Positions 18,378-26,399 of a stretch of DNA of 64,000 nt are shown in pieces (positions within the stretch are counted from its first letter, which is position 1; the number at the start of each line of letters is the position of its first letter). The DNA is from Streptomyces lucensis JCM 4490 (lineage in GTDB: Bacteria; Actinomycetota; Actinomycetes; Streptomycetales; Streptomycetaceae). The DNA lies in contig NZ_BMUE01000016.1 of the NCBI RefSeq assembly GCF_014650035.1, positions 1-64,000 on the forward strand, read 5' to 3'. The position numbers and the translations under genes are program-made. Below the pieces are notes generated by a model. It was not told where the DNA came from, searched no databases, and saw nothing but the letters and a program-made list of their open reading frames with translations.

Positions 18378-19379
18378 ATGTCTCTGTCAGGGGTGTGCGT
18401 GACGGCCGTCGAATCCCGGCCTGGGGGCACCTCCCAGGCCCTCCGGGCCCTGGGGGAGGGTGCGCTCGGAGCGAGCCAAAGCCCGGTTCACCGGCCGTTC
18501 GGGGCCCGTGTCAAGGCGTTCGTGGCGCTGACCAAGCCGCGGATCATCGAGCTGCTGCTCATCACCACCGTTCCGGTGATGTTCCTGGCGCAGCAGGGGG
18601 TGCCCGACCTGACGCTGGTCCTGCTCACCTGCGTCGGCGGCTACCTGTCCGCGGGCGGCGCCAACGCGCTGAACATGTACATCGACCGGGACATCGACGC
18701 CCTGATGGACCGCACCTCGCAGCGGCCGCTGGTGACCGGCATGGTCAGCCCGCGCGAGTGCCTGGCCTTCGGCATCACCCTGGCGGTCGTCTCGACGCTG
18801 CTCTTCGGCCTCACCGTCAACTGGCTGAGTGCCTGGCTGTCACTCGGAGCGCTCCTCTTCTACGTCGTCGTCTACACGATGATCCTCAAACGGCGTACGG
18901 CGCAGAACATCGTGTGGGGCGGCATCGCGGGCTGCATGCCGGTGCTGATCGGCTGGTCGGCCGTCACGAACTCGCTCTCCTGGGCGCCGGTCGTCCTCTT
19001 CCTGGTCATCTTCTTCTGGACGCCGCCGCACTACTGGCCGCTGTCGATGAAGGTCAAGGACGACTACGCGCGCGTGGGCGTGCCGATGCTGCCGGTCGTC
19101 GCCTCCAACAAGGTCGTCGCCCGGCAGATCGTGATCTACAGCTGGGTGATGGTCGCGGTCTCGCTGCTCCTCACCCCCCTCGGCTACACCGGCTGGTTCT
19201 ACACGGCCGTCGCGCTGGCCGCGGGCGGCTGGTGGCTGTGGGAGGCGCACGCCCTGCAGAACCGTGCCCGGGCCGAGGTGACGGGCGGCAAGCTGAAGGA
19301 GATGCGGCTCTTCCACTGGTCCATCACCTACGTCTCGCTGCTGTTCGTGGCGATCGCGGTGGACCCGTTCCTGCGCTGA
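18378..19379 (+). CDS. ctaB: heme O synthase (protoheme IX farnesyltransferase)
   Basis: The protein (333 residues from this start) is a UbiA-type prenyltransferase. The first Asp-rich motif is NALNMYIDRDIDALMDRT, preceded by KPRIIELLLITTVP, and the second conserved loop is WTPPHYWPLSMKVKDDYARVGVPMLP. It farnesylates heme b to heme O for cytochrome c oxidase; ctaA nearby makes heme A. About nine helices are predicted. I favour ATG 18378 with GGGAGG nine bases before it; GTG 18399 (VTAVESRP) is an alternative. Residues about 16-32 (GGTSQALRALGEGALG) are encoded by a palindromic repeat that looks inserted in frame. Confidence 0.92.
   Translation: MSLSGVCVTAVESRPGGTSQALRALGEGALGASQSPVHRPFGARVKAFVALTKPRIIELLLITTVPVMFLAQQGVPDLTLVLLTCVGGYLSAGGANALNMYIDRDIDALMDRTSQRPLVTGMVSPRECLAFGITLAVVSTLLFGLTVNWLSAWLSLGALLFYVVVYTMILKRRTAQNIVWGGIAGCMPVLIGWSAVTNSLSWAPVVLFLVIFFWTPPHYWPLSMKVKDDYARVGVPMLPVVASNKVVARQIVIYSWVMVAVSLLLTPLGYTGWFYTAVALAAGGWWLWEAHALQNRARAEVTGGKLKEMRLFHWSITYVSLLFVAIAVDPFLR
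18421..18460. repeat. palindromic repeat inside the ctaB N-terminal codons
   Basis: CTCCCAGG-CC and GGGCCCTGGGGGAG form an imperfect inverted repeat around CTCC. It resembles the short GC-rich palindromic repeats scattered between Streptomyces genes. It is read in frame within ctaB. Confidence 0.55.
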
Positions 19380-19467
19380 CCCGCCGGATCGCCGTTCCGG
19401 CACGCCGGGCGTACGTCACAGGGCCCTCCTCTCGCCAGTCGATCTACCGCTGAGTAGCATCCTGACC

Positions 19468-19800
19468 ATGGCAGACACGCAGCAGGTTGACGCGAGGGCC
19501 GAGCGCAAGGTCTCCCGGCTCGCCCACCAGATCAGCGCCTTCGCGAAGGCGCACGGCGGCGCGGAGGGCCAGGTGGCCTACATCGGCGAACGCGGCGCCC
19601 GGATCGTCCTCGTCGGCGAGGACGGCGGCTGGGGCGATCTGGTGGCGCCCAGCACGGAGATCGCCCGCAAGGCCGTGGAGAAGGCCGGCATCACCGTCCA
19701 CGAATCCTTCGACGGCGAGTTCGCGGCGAAGGTGAGGACGGGGCCGTACGAGTGGAGCCGCATGGCCGGGATCCAGGTGGGCGGCCCGGCCAACGGCTGA
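19468..19800 (+). CDS. conserved hypothetical protein (110 aa)
   Basis: A 110-residue soluble protein (MADTQQVDARAERKVSRLAHQ...). The first half is a helical segment followed by a possible beta hairpin (GQVAYIGERGARIVLVGEDGGWGDLVAP) and a helix (STEIARKAVEKAGITVHE). I recognise it only as a small protein conserved in streptomycetes at this locus. There are no cysteines, no signal peptide and no catalytic motif. Start ATG 19468 has no strong ribosome site. Codon use and GC3 are typical of a real gene. It lies between ctaB and an amidohydrolase gene, on the same strand. Confidence 0.7.
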   Translation: MADTQQVDARAERKVSRLAHQISAFAKAHGGAEGQVAYIGERGARIVLVGEDGGWGDLVAPSTEIARKAVEKAGITVHESFDGEFAAKVRTGPYEWSRMAGIQVGGPANG

Positions 19801-19899
19801 GCGGCCCGCCCCCGGGGGCGCGACCGCGACCTCCACCCCCGTTCACCCGTTAGGACGTGTGAGCCAGCGCAGCGCCACGCGTCCTACGGGGAGCCCCGG

Positions 19900-21006
19900 A
19901 TGATCGAAACGCCGTCCCTCGTGGACCAGTACTGCCACGGCGTACTGCGCACGGAACTGGGCCTCGGCACCTTCGAGGCCCGGCTGGCCCGCACCGAGGG
20001 ACCACCGGCTCCCGGCACCACCCTCTTCGACACCCAGACCGGCTTCGCGCTACGGCGCTGGTGTCCGCCCCTGCTCGGCCTGGAACCGCACTGCCCGCCC
20101 GCCCGCTACCTGGCCCGGCGCCGGGAACTGGGCGCCCTGGAGGCGGGGCGCAGACTGCTGCGGGGCAGCGGGATCACCGCCTACCTCGTCGACACGGGCC
20201 TGCCCGGCGACCTCACCGGCCCCGCCGACATGGCCTGCGACGGCGACGCCGACGCCCGCGAGATCGTCCGGCTGGAACTGCTGGCCGAGCAGGTCGCCGA
20301 CACCTCCGGCACCGTCGAGTCCTTCCTCGCCAATCTCGCCGAGTCCGTGCACACGGCCGCCGCGACCGCGGTCGCCTTCACCTCCGTCGCCGGCCTCCGG
20401 CACGGCCTGGCCCTCGCCCCGGAACCGCCGGGGCCGGGGGAGGTCCGGGGCGCGGCGGGCCGCTGGCTGGCCGGGCGGCCGGTCGGCGGCCCGCTCACCG
20501 ACCACGTGCTGCTGCGGCACCTGCTGTGGATCGCCGTCTCCTCCGGGCTGCCGCTGCAGCTGCACGCCGGGCTCGGTGAGCCGGGCGCCCGCACCGACCG
20601 CGCGGACCCGGTGCTGCTGACCGACTTCGTGCGGGCCACGGCCGGCCACGGCACCGACCTCGTGCTGCTGCACGGCTACCCGTACCACCGCAACGCCGCC
20701 CACCTGGCCGGCGTCTTCCCGCACGTCTACGCCGACTCGGGTGCCGCGCTCGTACGCACCGGCGCCCGGGCGGCCGCTGTCCTCGCCGAGATCCTGGAGC
20801 TGGCCCCCTTCGGCAAGATCCTCTTCTCGACCGGCGCGCACAGCCTGCCCGAACTGCACGTGATCGGCGCCCGGCTGTTCCGCGACGCCCTGGGCCGTGT
20901 GCTCGGCACCTGGGTGGCCGAGGGGGCCTGGTGCCTGGAGGACGCCCAGCGGGTGGCCGGCATGATCGCGGCGGGCAACGCCCGGCGGGTGTACGGGCTG
21001 GAATGA
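19900..21006 (+). CDS. amidohydrolase (TIM-barrel, FluG-like)
   Basis: The 368-residue protein reads as a metal-dependent amidohydrolase-2 family member. DQYCHGV near residues 9-15 replaces the usual HxH of strand 1, LPLQLHAG (about 222-229) supplies a metal histidine, VLLHGYPYHRNAAHLA (about 253-268) a second, and the C-terminal FSTGAHSLPELHVIGARLFR block matches the FluG/glutamine-synthetase-linked amidohydrolases. No glutamine synthetase domain is fused here. The first motif lacks one histidine, so metal binding may be altered. The start is ATG 19900 after GGGGAG. It probably forms an operon with the following nucleotidyltransferase-like gene (38 bp gap). The substrate is unknown. Confidence 0.7.
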   Translation: MIETPSLVDQYCHGVLRTELGLGTFEARLARTEGPPAPGTTLFDTQTGFALRRWCPPLLGLEPHCPPARYLARRRELGALEAGRRLLRGSGITAYLVDTGLPGDLTGPADMACDGDADAREIVRLELLAEQVADTSGTVESFLANLAESVHTAAATAVAFTSVAGLRHGLALAPEPPGPGEVRGAAGRWLAGRPVGGPLTDHVLLRHLLWIAVSSGLPLQLHAGLGEPGARTDRADPVLLTDFVRATAGHGTDLVLLHGYPYHRNAAHLAGVFPHVYADSGAALVRTGARAAAVLAEILELAPFGKILFSTGAHSLPELHVIGARLFRDALGRVLGTWVAEGAWCLEDAQRVAGMIAAGNARRVYGLE

Positions 21007-21044
21007 GCCCTGTGCACGGGGGCCGTCCCCGTACAGACTGGGGT

Positions 21045-21782
21045 ATGCCGACCGAAGCACTCCTCGACCGTTTCCTGCGGGACCTCGCGCCCCTGCGTCC
21101 CCTCGCGCTCTGGGCGCACGGCTCACTGGCCGGCGGGGACTACCAGGAGGGCCGCAGCGACCTCGACCTGATCGCCGTGGTGCCCGGGCCCCTGGGGCCG
21201 CGGCAGGCCCTGCGGGTCGCGAGGACGCACCGCGCACTGCGCGCGGAGCCGCTCGCGGCGAGACTCCACTGCAGCTACCTGACCCCGGCCACGACGGGCG
21301 ACCCCGGGCGGTCACATCTCACCTGGGCCCACGACAGTCTGCTGCGCCGCCCCGTCACCCCCGTCACCCGTCGTGAACTGCATGACTTCGGCCGGGTGCT
21401 GCACGGAGAGGCGCCGGCCGCACTGCTTCCCCCGGTACCGGACCGGCAGCTCACCGGCTTCGTCGTACGCGACCAGCGCGACTACTGGCGCCCGGCGGTG
21501 GACCGGCGCCGGCGCTGGCGGCAGGACGCCTGGGTCGACCTGGGCCTGCTGACCTTCGCCCGGGCCACCGTGACCCTGCGGGAGGGCCGGCTGATCTCCA
21601 AGAAGGAGGCCCTCGACGAGCTGCCCCGCCTGGGTGCCCCCGCCGAGGTCGTCCAGGACGTCGCCCGGCGCCGCTACGGCGACCCCGCTCCCCGGGACGG
21701 CGCCTGGACCGAGCGCCGCGCCGGACTGACCCGCGGCTACCTGGGCCCGGCGATCGACGCGCTGGTGGCCCGGTACGGCTGA
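21045..21782 (+). CDS. nucleotidyltransferase-fold protein
   Basis: The 245-residue protein begins with a short helix and then WAHGSLAGGDYQEGRSDLDLIAVVPG (about residues 22-47). This is the polymerase-beta nucleotidyltransferase signature (GS followed by DxD), as in aminoglycoside and lincosamide nucleotidyltransferases and in toxin-antitoxin MNT proteins. The helical C-terminal half contains KKEALDELPRLG. It probably transfers a nucleotide to a small molecule, RNA or protein hydroxyl; the target cannot be told. The start at ATG 21045 leaves 38 bp after the upstream gene. It converges with ctaA, with one base between stops. Confidence 0.75.
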   Translation: MPTEALLDRFLRDLAPLRPLALWAHGSLAGGDYQEGRSDLDLIAVVPGPLGPRQALRVARTHRALRAEPLAARLHCSYLTPATTGDPGRSHLTWAHDSLLRRPVTPVTRRELHDFGRVLHGEAPAALLPPVPDRQLTGFVVRDQRDYWRPAVDRRRRWRQDAWVDLGLLTFARATVTLREGRLISKKEALDELPRLGAPAEVVQDVARRRYGDPAPRDGAWTERRAGLTRGYLGPAIDALVARYG

Positions 21783-21783
21783 G

Positions 21784-22794
21784 TCACGCGCGCGTGGTGA
21801 CCGGCACCTCGGCCGGGGTGCCGGTCAGGCCGGGGGCGGCCTCCGGGCGCTCGCGCAGGGACAGCAGGACGCGCAGGGTGCCGATCCACACCAGGCACGA
21901 GCCCAGCATGTGCAGGCCGACGAGCACCTCGGGCAGGTGCGTGAAGTACTGCACGTACCCGAGCACGCCCTGGGCGAGCAGGATGAGGAACAGCTCCCGC
22001 GTCCGCCCCAGCGGGCCCCGGGGCGCGTCCACCGCCTTCAGCACGAACCACAGCGCGAAGGTCAGCGTGACCACGATCCAGGCGAGCACCGCGTGCAGCT
22101 TGGCCACCGTCTCCCAGTCGATCGGGATGCGGGCCACCTCGGTGGAGTCGCCGGCGTGCGGCCCGGCCCCGGTGACCACCGTGCCCACCGCGATGAGCAG
22201 CGCGGACGCGGTCACCAGGAACCACACCAGCTGCTGCACCGCCTTGCCGACCAGCGGGCGCGGCGCCTCGTCGCCCTCGCGGGTGCGCTGCCACATCGCC
22301 GTGGCCAGGGCGATCAGCGCCGAGGAGAGCAGGAAGTGCGCGGCCACCGTGTACGGGTTGAGGCCGACCAGCACCACGATGCCGCCGAGCACCGCGTTGC
22401 CCATGACCACCCAGAACTGGGCCCAGCCCAGCCGGGTCAGGCTGCGCCGCCAGGGCTTCTCGGAACGGGCCGCGATGATCGCCCAGCCGACGGCCGCGCA
22501 CAGCACGTACGTCAGCATGCGGTTGCCGAACTCGACGACCCCGTGGAAGCCCATGGCCCGGGTGGTGGTCAGCGAGTCGTCGGTGCAGGTGGGCCAGGTC
22601 GGACAGCCGAGGCCCGAGCCGGTCAGCCGGACCGCGCCGCCGGTGACCACGATGATCACCGCCATCACGAGCGCGGCGAGGGCCGCCCGCTGGACGGTCC
22701 GGGGGTCCGGGGTCCAGCGGCCGGCGATGAAGGCGAGCGGGTTGCGCAGGGCCGCCACGGCGTCGGCGGGGGTCAGCTTTGGCACGTGCACCAT
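21784..22794 (-). CDS. ctaA: heme A synthase
   Basis: The protein (336 residues from ATG 22794) is a CtaA/COX15-type enzyme with eight predicted helices. It has the conserved first-loop pattern TGGAVRLTGSGLGCPTWPTC with a cysteine pair, histidines in FHGVVEFGNRM (helix II) and a C-terminal half repeating the fold (KLHAVLAW, GLHMLG). It oxidises the C8 methyl of heme O to give heme A for the aa3 oxidase, the step after CtaB. An in-frame GTG at 22815 is an alternative start; neither has a clear Shine-Dalgarno sequence. Confidence 0.93.
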   Translation of the reverse strand: MVHVPKLTPADAVAALRNPLAFIAGRWTPDPRTVQRAALAALVMAVIIVVTGGAVRLTGSGLGCPTWPTCTDDSLTTTRAMGFHGVVEFGNRMLTYVLCAAVGWAIIAARSEKPWRRSLTRLGWAQFWVVMGNAVLGGIVVLVGLNPYTVAAHFLLSSALIALATAMWQRTREGDEAPRPLVGKAVQQLVWFLVTASALLIAVGTVVTGAGPHAGDSTEVARIPIDWETVAKLHAVLAWIVVTLTFALWFVLKAVDAPRGPLGRTRELFLILLAQGVLGYVQYFTHLPEVLVGLHMLGSCLVWIGTLRVLLSLRERPEAAPGLTGTPAEVPVTTRA

Positions 22795-22839
22795 CGTAGG
22801 CCGCCGCTTGTGCACTCTTTCACGAGGGTGCGTGTGGCC

Positions 22840-23613
22840 TTACTCCCAGCGGAAGAACCGGCCCGCCGCCGCCAGCCCCACGACCGCCCACACGGCGAGG
22901 ACGCCCAGGTCGCCCCACGGCATCCCGGCCCCGTGCTGCAGCACGTCGCGCAGGCCGTCGGAGAGTGCCGAGATCGGCAGCAGACCGAGCACGTGCCGGC
23001 CGGCCGCGCCGAACTTCTCCAGCGGGACGATGACCCCGCCCCCGACGAGCAGCAGCAGGAAGACCAGGTTGGCGGCGGCCAGCGTCGCCTCGGCCTTCAG
23101 GGTCCCGGCCATCAGCAGGCCGAGCCCGGAGAACGCGGCGGTGCCGAACACCAGCAGGAGCAGGACGGCGAGCGGGTCGCCGTGCGGGGACCAGCCCAGC
23201 GCGAAGGCGATCACCGTCAGCAGGATCACCTGGAGGACCTCCGTGACCAGCACGGACGCCGTCTTCGCGGTCATCAGGCCCCAGCGGGGCAGCGGGGAGG
23301 AGGCCAGCCGCTTGAGGACGCCGTAGCGGCGCTCGAAGCCGGTCGCGATGGCCTGGCCCGTGAACGCCGTCGACATCACGGCGAGCGCCAGGATGCCGGG
23401 CGCGAGGAAGTCGACGGCCTCGCCCTTGCCGGTGTCGACGATGTCCACGGTGCTGAAGAGCACCAGCAGCAGAGTCGGGATGACGACCGTCAGCAGCAGC
23501 TGCTCGCCGTTGCGCAGCAGCATCTTCGTCTCCAGCACCGCCTGCGCCGCGATCATGCGGGGGAGCGGTGCGGCACCCGGCTTGGGGGTGTACGTACCCG
23601 AGGCGGTGGTCAT
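22840..23613 (-). CDS. ABC-2 type transporter permease
   Basis: The 257-residue protein has six predicted helices (about 40-62, 70-92, 115-140, 145-165, 172-192, 225-245) and the ABC-2 permease features seen in daunorubicin-type exporters, including RRYGVLKRLASSPLPRWGLMTAK as the cytosolic coupling segment. It pairs with the ATPase gene that ends 88 bp upstream. Between them lies a second copy of the ATPase's last codons (see the repeat at 23610-23734). The permease start ATG 23613 still overlaps a TGA codon belonging to the duplicated ATPase tail. The substrate is unknown; a lipid, drug or heme-biogenesis role is possible from the neighbours. Confidence 0.87.
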   Translation of the reverse strand: MTTASGTYTPKPGAAPLPRMIAAQAVLETKMLLRNGEQLLLTVVIPTLLLVLFSTVDIVDTGKGEAVDFLAPGILALAVMSTAFTGQAIATGFERRYGVLKRLASSPLPRWGLMTAKTASVLVTEVLQVILLTVIAFALGWSPHGDPLAVLLLLVFGTAAFSGLGLLMAGTLKAEATLAAANLVFLLLLVGGGVIVPLEKFGAAGRHVLGLLPISALSDGLRDVLQHGAGMPWGDLGVLAVWAVVGLAAAGRFFRWE

Positions 23614-23734
23614 GAGCGCAGCTCCTTGCCGGTCAGCTCCAGACTGTGTCGTCCCGGGGGGCGACCCCCGGACCCCCGGCCGGTCTCGGTGCGGGGCGGA
23701 ATCATGAGCGCAGCTCCTTGCCGGTCAGCTCCAG
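23610..23734. repeat. 33-bp direct repeat flanking a 59-bp GC-rich palindromic insert
   Basis: Positions 23610-23642 and 23702-23734 are identical over 33 bp. Each encodes (minus strand) the final ATPase residues LELTGKELRS plus stop. The 59 bp between them hold a 7-bp hairpin, CCGGGGG-GCGA-CCCCCGG. The arrangement looks like insertion of a small palindromic element with duplication of the target. Confidence 0.8.
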
Positions 23735-24625
23735 GAAGACGTCCTCGAGGGTGTGCCGTTCGACCGAGATCCGGTCCGGCATCACCCCGTGCTGGGCGCA
23801 CCACGAGGTCACCGTGGCCAGCAGCTGCGGATCCACCTTGCCGGCGACCCGGTAGCTGCCCGGGGTCAGCTCGGCGGCCGTGCAGTCGGCCGGGAGGGCC
23901 TTGAGCAGGGAGCCCACGTCGAGGCCGGGCCGGCCGGTGAAGCGCAGGGTGTTCTCGGCGCCGCCCCGGCACAGCTCCTCGGGGGAGCCGTGGGCGATGA
24001 CCCGGCCGCCGTCGATGATCGCCACGTCGTCGGCGAGCTGCTCGGCCTCCTCCATGTGGTGCGTGGTGAGGATGACCGAGACGCCGTCGCCGCGCAGGTC
24101 CCTCACCAGGTCCCAGGTGGCCCGGCGGGCCTGCGGGTCGAGGCCGGCCGTCGGCTCGTCCAGGAACACCAGTTCCGGGCGGCCCACCACGGCCATGGCG
24201 AGCGCGAGCCGCTGCTGCTGGCCGCCGGACAGCCGCCGGTAGGAGGTCCGGCCGCAGGAGCCGAGCCCGAGGCGTTCGATCAGCGCGTCCACGTCCAGCG
24301 GGTGCGCGTGCAGCCGGGCGACGTGCCGCAGCATCTCGTCGGCCCGGGCGCCGGAGTAGACACCCCCGGACTGGAGCATCACCCCGATGCGGGGACGCAG
24401 CTCGGCGGACTGCCGCACCGGGTCGAGGCCCAGGACGCGCACCGTGCCGGAATCCGGCTTCCGGTACCCCTCGCAGGTCTCGACCGTGGTCGTCTTCCCC
24501 GCCCCGTTGGGGCCGAGTACGGCGGTCACGCCCGCCCGGGCCACCAGGTCCAGCCCATCCACCGCGGTCTTCGTGCCGTACCGCTTCACCAGGGCCTGGA
24601 CCTGGACCACGGGCTCACTTCGCAT
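23702..24625 (-). CDS. ABC-2 exporter ATP-binding protein
   Basis: The 307-residue ATPase has Walker A GPNGAGKTTT, signature LSGGQQQRLALA, Walker B LVFLDEPTAGLD and the switch histidine in LTTHHMEEA. It is the drug-exporter (DrrA/CcmA) type. A C-terminal domain (about 220-307) ends LTGKELRS. Start ATG 24625 (MRSEPVVQVQALVKRYG) is preferred over upstream in-frame codons because the homologous region begins there. It probably shares a transcript with the AAC(3)-like gene 31 bp upstream and the permease downstream. The natural start-stop overlap with the permease has been separated by a 92-bp duplication. Confidence 0.88.
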   Translation of the reverse strand: MRSEPVVQVQALVKRYGTKTAVDGLDLVARAGVTAVLGPNGAGKTTTVETCEGYRKPDSGTVRVLGLDPVRQSAELRPRIGVMLQSGGVYSGARADEMLRHVARLHAHPLDVDALIERLGLGSCGRTSYRRLSGGQQQRLALAMAVVGRPELVFLDEPTAGLDPQARRATWDLVRDLRGDGVSVILTTHHMEEAEQLADDVAIIDGGRVIAHGSPEELCRGGAENTLRFTGRPGLDVGSLLKALPADCTAAELTPGSYRVAGKVDPQLLATVTSWCAQHGVMPDRISVERHTLEDVFLELTGKELRS

Positions 24626-24656
24626 GGGTCCAGAGTCTAGGGAGAACGCCGGCGCC

Positions 24657-25472
24657 TCAGACGCGGGGGTGCTGGAACTCCTCCTCACGGGGCCGGTGCA
24701 CCGGCAGCCAGCGCTGCGCGTAGGCCACCGCGTCCGCCACCGGGAACAGCCGGGCCTCGGCCGCGCCCACCGTGCCGCGGACGACGGGCCGGTCCCGCTC
24801 GAAGTCGTGGCCCAGCTCGTCGAAGCGGTCCGAGGTGATCGACACCTCGGTCACCGTCTCCCAGCCGCCGCCCGGGGCCGGCCGGCCGACGCTCACCAGC
24901 GGCGACGGTATGCGGTACTCGGCCAGGTGGAAGCTGGTGCAGGCGTCGTAATCCGCGCCGAGCAGCAGCACGCGGGCGCCGAGGCGCTCCAGCCGGGCGA
25001 GCGGGCTGTGCTCGCCGAGCCGGCAGTCGCGGGCGTGCCCGTCGACGATGCCGGCCGCACGCGGGCCGAGGGCCGCGAAGGACGTCTGCGGGTGCGCGCT
25101 GCGCAGGGCGCCCGGCCAGGTCCGCACGGTCTCGGGTATCACGCCCACGCCGAGCGAGCGGGTGATCGCGGGATCGTACGGGGGCATCGTGGCGCGGATC
25201 CGGTCCCACCACTCCTCGGGCACCGGGGGATTCGCCCACGCGGCCGGGTCGGACTGGTCACCGGTCTGGGTGGGGACGACGAGCGTGCCGGACGGGCCGA
25301 GCGTGTCGAGCAGTGCCCGGACGACGGCCACGGCGCCTCCGTTCACCCAGCCGAGGGAACTCAGCGAGGAGTGCACGAGGAGTGTCTCGCCGGCCTCCAC
25401 ACCCAGCAGGCGCAGCTGTGCGGCGATGCCGTCGCGGGTGAGGAGCGGGCCGGCCGGAGGGGGCGTGGGCAT
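24657..25472 (-). CDS. AAC(3)-family aminoglycoside N-acetyltransferase-like protein
   Basis: The 271-residue protein has the AAC(3)/FrbF fold signatures: LLVHSSLSSLGWVNGGAVAVVRALLDTLGPSGTLVVPTQT in the first third, then TWPGALRSAHPQTSFAALGP (about 119-138), and LGEHSPLARLERLGARVLLLG. The conserved catalytic histidine lies in the RSAHP segment. Family members transfer an acetyl group from acetyl-CoA to aminoglycosides or other amines. Whether this one gives resistance or has a metabolic substrate is not visible. It lies upstream of, and probably with, an ABC-2 exporter, which would suit a self-protection role. Confidence 0.82.
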   Translation of the reverse strand: MPTPPPAGPLLTRDGIAAQLRLLGVEAGETLLVHSSLSSLGWVNGGAVAVVRALLDTLGPSGTLVVPTQTGDQSDPAAWANPPVPEEWWDRIRATMPPYDPAITRSLGVGVIPETVRTWPGALRSAHPQTSFAALGPRAAGIVDGHARDCRLGEHSPLARLERLGARVLLLGADYDACTSFHLAEYRIPSPLVSVGRPAPGGGWETVTEVSITSDRFDELGHDFERDRPVVRGTVGAAEARLFPVADAVAYAQRWLPVHRPREEEFQHPRV

Positions 25473-25619
25473 GGTCCGGGAGTCTCCCGGAGGACGGCCC
25501 GCGGCGCCACCGAATTGCCTGGTCGGGGGTCTGCGGTCATCGACCGGCGGATCGAACGCGCAGGTCGGATTAGGTATGCCTAAGTGATGCAGGGCACCGC
25601 GCGGTGATCCGGACGGCGC

Positions 25620-25656
25620 TTGTCAGTCTCCGCGGAATTACGCAACAATGGCGTTG
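25620..25656 (+). promoter_or_regulatory. suf promoter and SufR operator (CAAC-N6-GTTG), probably leaderless
   Basis: TTGTCA (25620-25625), a 17-18 bp spacer and cAACAAT (25643-25649) form a good vegetative promoter. CAAC-AATGGC-GTTG (25643-25656) is an exact match to the palindrome reported for SufR in Streptomyces avermitilis. It overlaps the -10 and shares its last G with the sufR GTG start. Transcription from this promoter would begin at or next to that codon, giving a leaderless message. Confidence 0.78.
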
Positions 25657-26399
25657 TGAAAAACGTCGGCGAGGCTCGGGAGACCCCCACGGGGGCCCCT
25701 CAGGAGGAACTCGCGGCCGGTGTGCGCTCGGACCGCTCGACGCGCAACCGGGTCGCGCGGTCCCTCCTGGACCACGGCCCGTCGACCGTCGCCGAGCTCG
25801 CCGGCCGGCTGGGCCTGACCCAGGCGGCCGTCCGCCGCCACCTGGACGCGCTGGCCGCCGACGACGTCGTGGAGGCCCGCGAGCAGCGGGTGTACGGCAC
25901 GCGCACGCGCGGCCGACCCGCGAAGGCCTTCGCGCTCACCGACTGCGGCCGGGACGCCTTCGACCAGTCGTACGACAAGCTGGCCGCGGACGCCATGCGC
26001 TGGATCGCCGAGCGCGAGGGCGGCCCGCAGGCGATCGCCGCCTTCGCCCGCGCCCGGATCGCCGCGCAGGCGAGCGCCTACCGCGACGCGATCGAGAGCG
26101 TGAGCCCCGACAAACGCGCCGAAGCGCTGGCCAAGGCCTTGAGCGCGGACGGGTACGCTGCTACGGCGCGCAGCGCACCGGTCGGCGAGCAGCTCTGCCA
26201 GCACCACTGCCCGGTCGCCCACGTCGCGGAGCAGTTCCCGCAGCTGTGCGAGGCGGAGACGGAGATCTTCGCGGAGCTGCTGGGAACCCATGTCCAACGG
26301 CTGGCGACCATCGCGCACGGCGACGGCGTCTGCACGACGTTCATCCCCAAGATTTCCACTGACGCACCTGCAAGCACGGCCGGGAGGAACCCCGCATGA
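25656..26399 (+). CDS. sufR: SufR, Fe-S-sensing repressor of the suf operon
   Basis: The 247-residue regulator has a winged helix-turn-helix (about residues 25-90: LLDHGPSTVAELAGRLGLTQAAVRRHLDAL). Its C-terminal sensor contains a CxxxC-X12-C cysteine set (CQHHCPVAHVAEQFPQLC) plus a later cysteine, as in mycobacterial and streptomycete SufR. With a [4Fe-4S] cluster it represses the operon; loss of the cluster under iron limitation, oxidation or NO relieves repression. The GTG start overlaps its own operator. Its stop overlaps the sufB start (ATGA), making it the first gene of the operon it controls. Confidence 0.92.
   Translation: MKNVGEARETPTGAPQEELAAGVRSDRSTRNRVARSLLDHGPSTVAELAGRLGLTQAAVRRHLDALAADDVVEAREQRVYGTRTRGRPAKAFALTDCGRDAFDQSYDKLAADAMRWIAEREGGPQAIAAFARARIAAQASAYRDAIESVSPDKRAEALAKALSADGYAATARSAPVGEQLCQHHCPVAHVAEQFPQLCEAETEIFAELLGTHVQRLATIAHGDGVCTTFIPKISTDAPASTAGRNPA

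Noticed and set aside
24657..25472. Antibiotic biosynthetic gene cluster suggested by the AAC(3)-like gene and exporter
   Set aside because: No biosynthetic enzymes are nearby; the surroundings are core heme and Fe-S genes, so at most this is a small resistance or detoxification unit.
25570..25583. Iron box (DmdR/IdeR site) at TTAGG-TATG-CCTAA upstream of the suf operon
   Set aside because: The half-sites are similar to an iron box, but the spacing is about 5 bp too short for the 19-bp consensus. Kept only as a possible palindrome.
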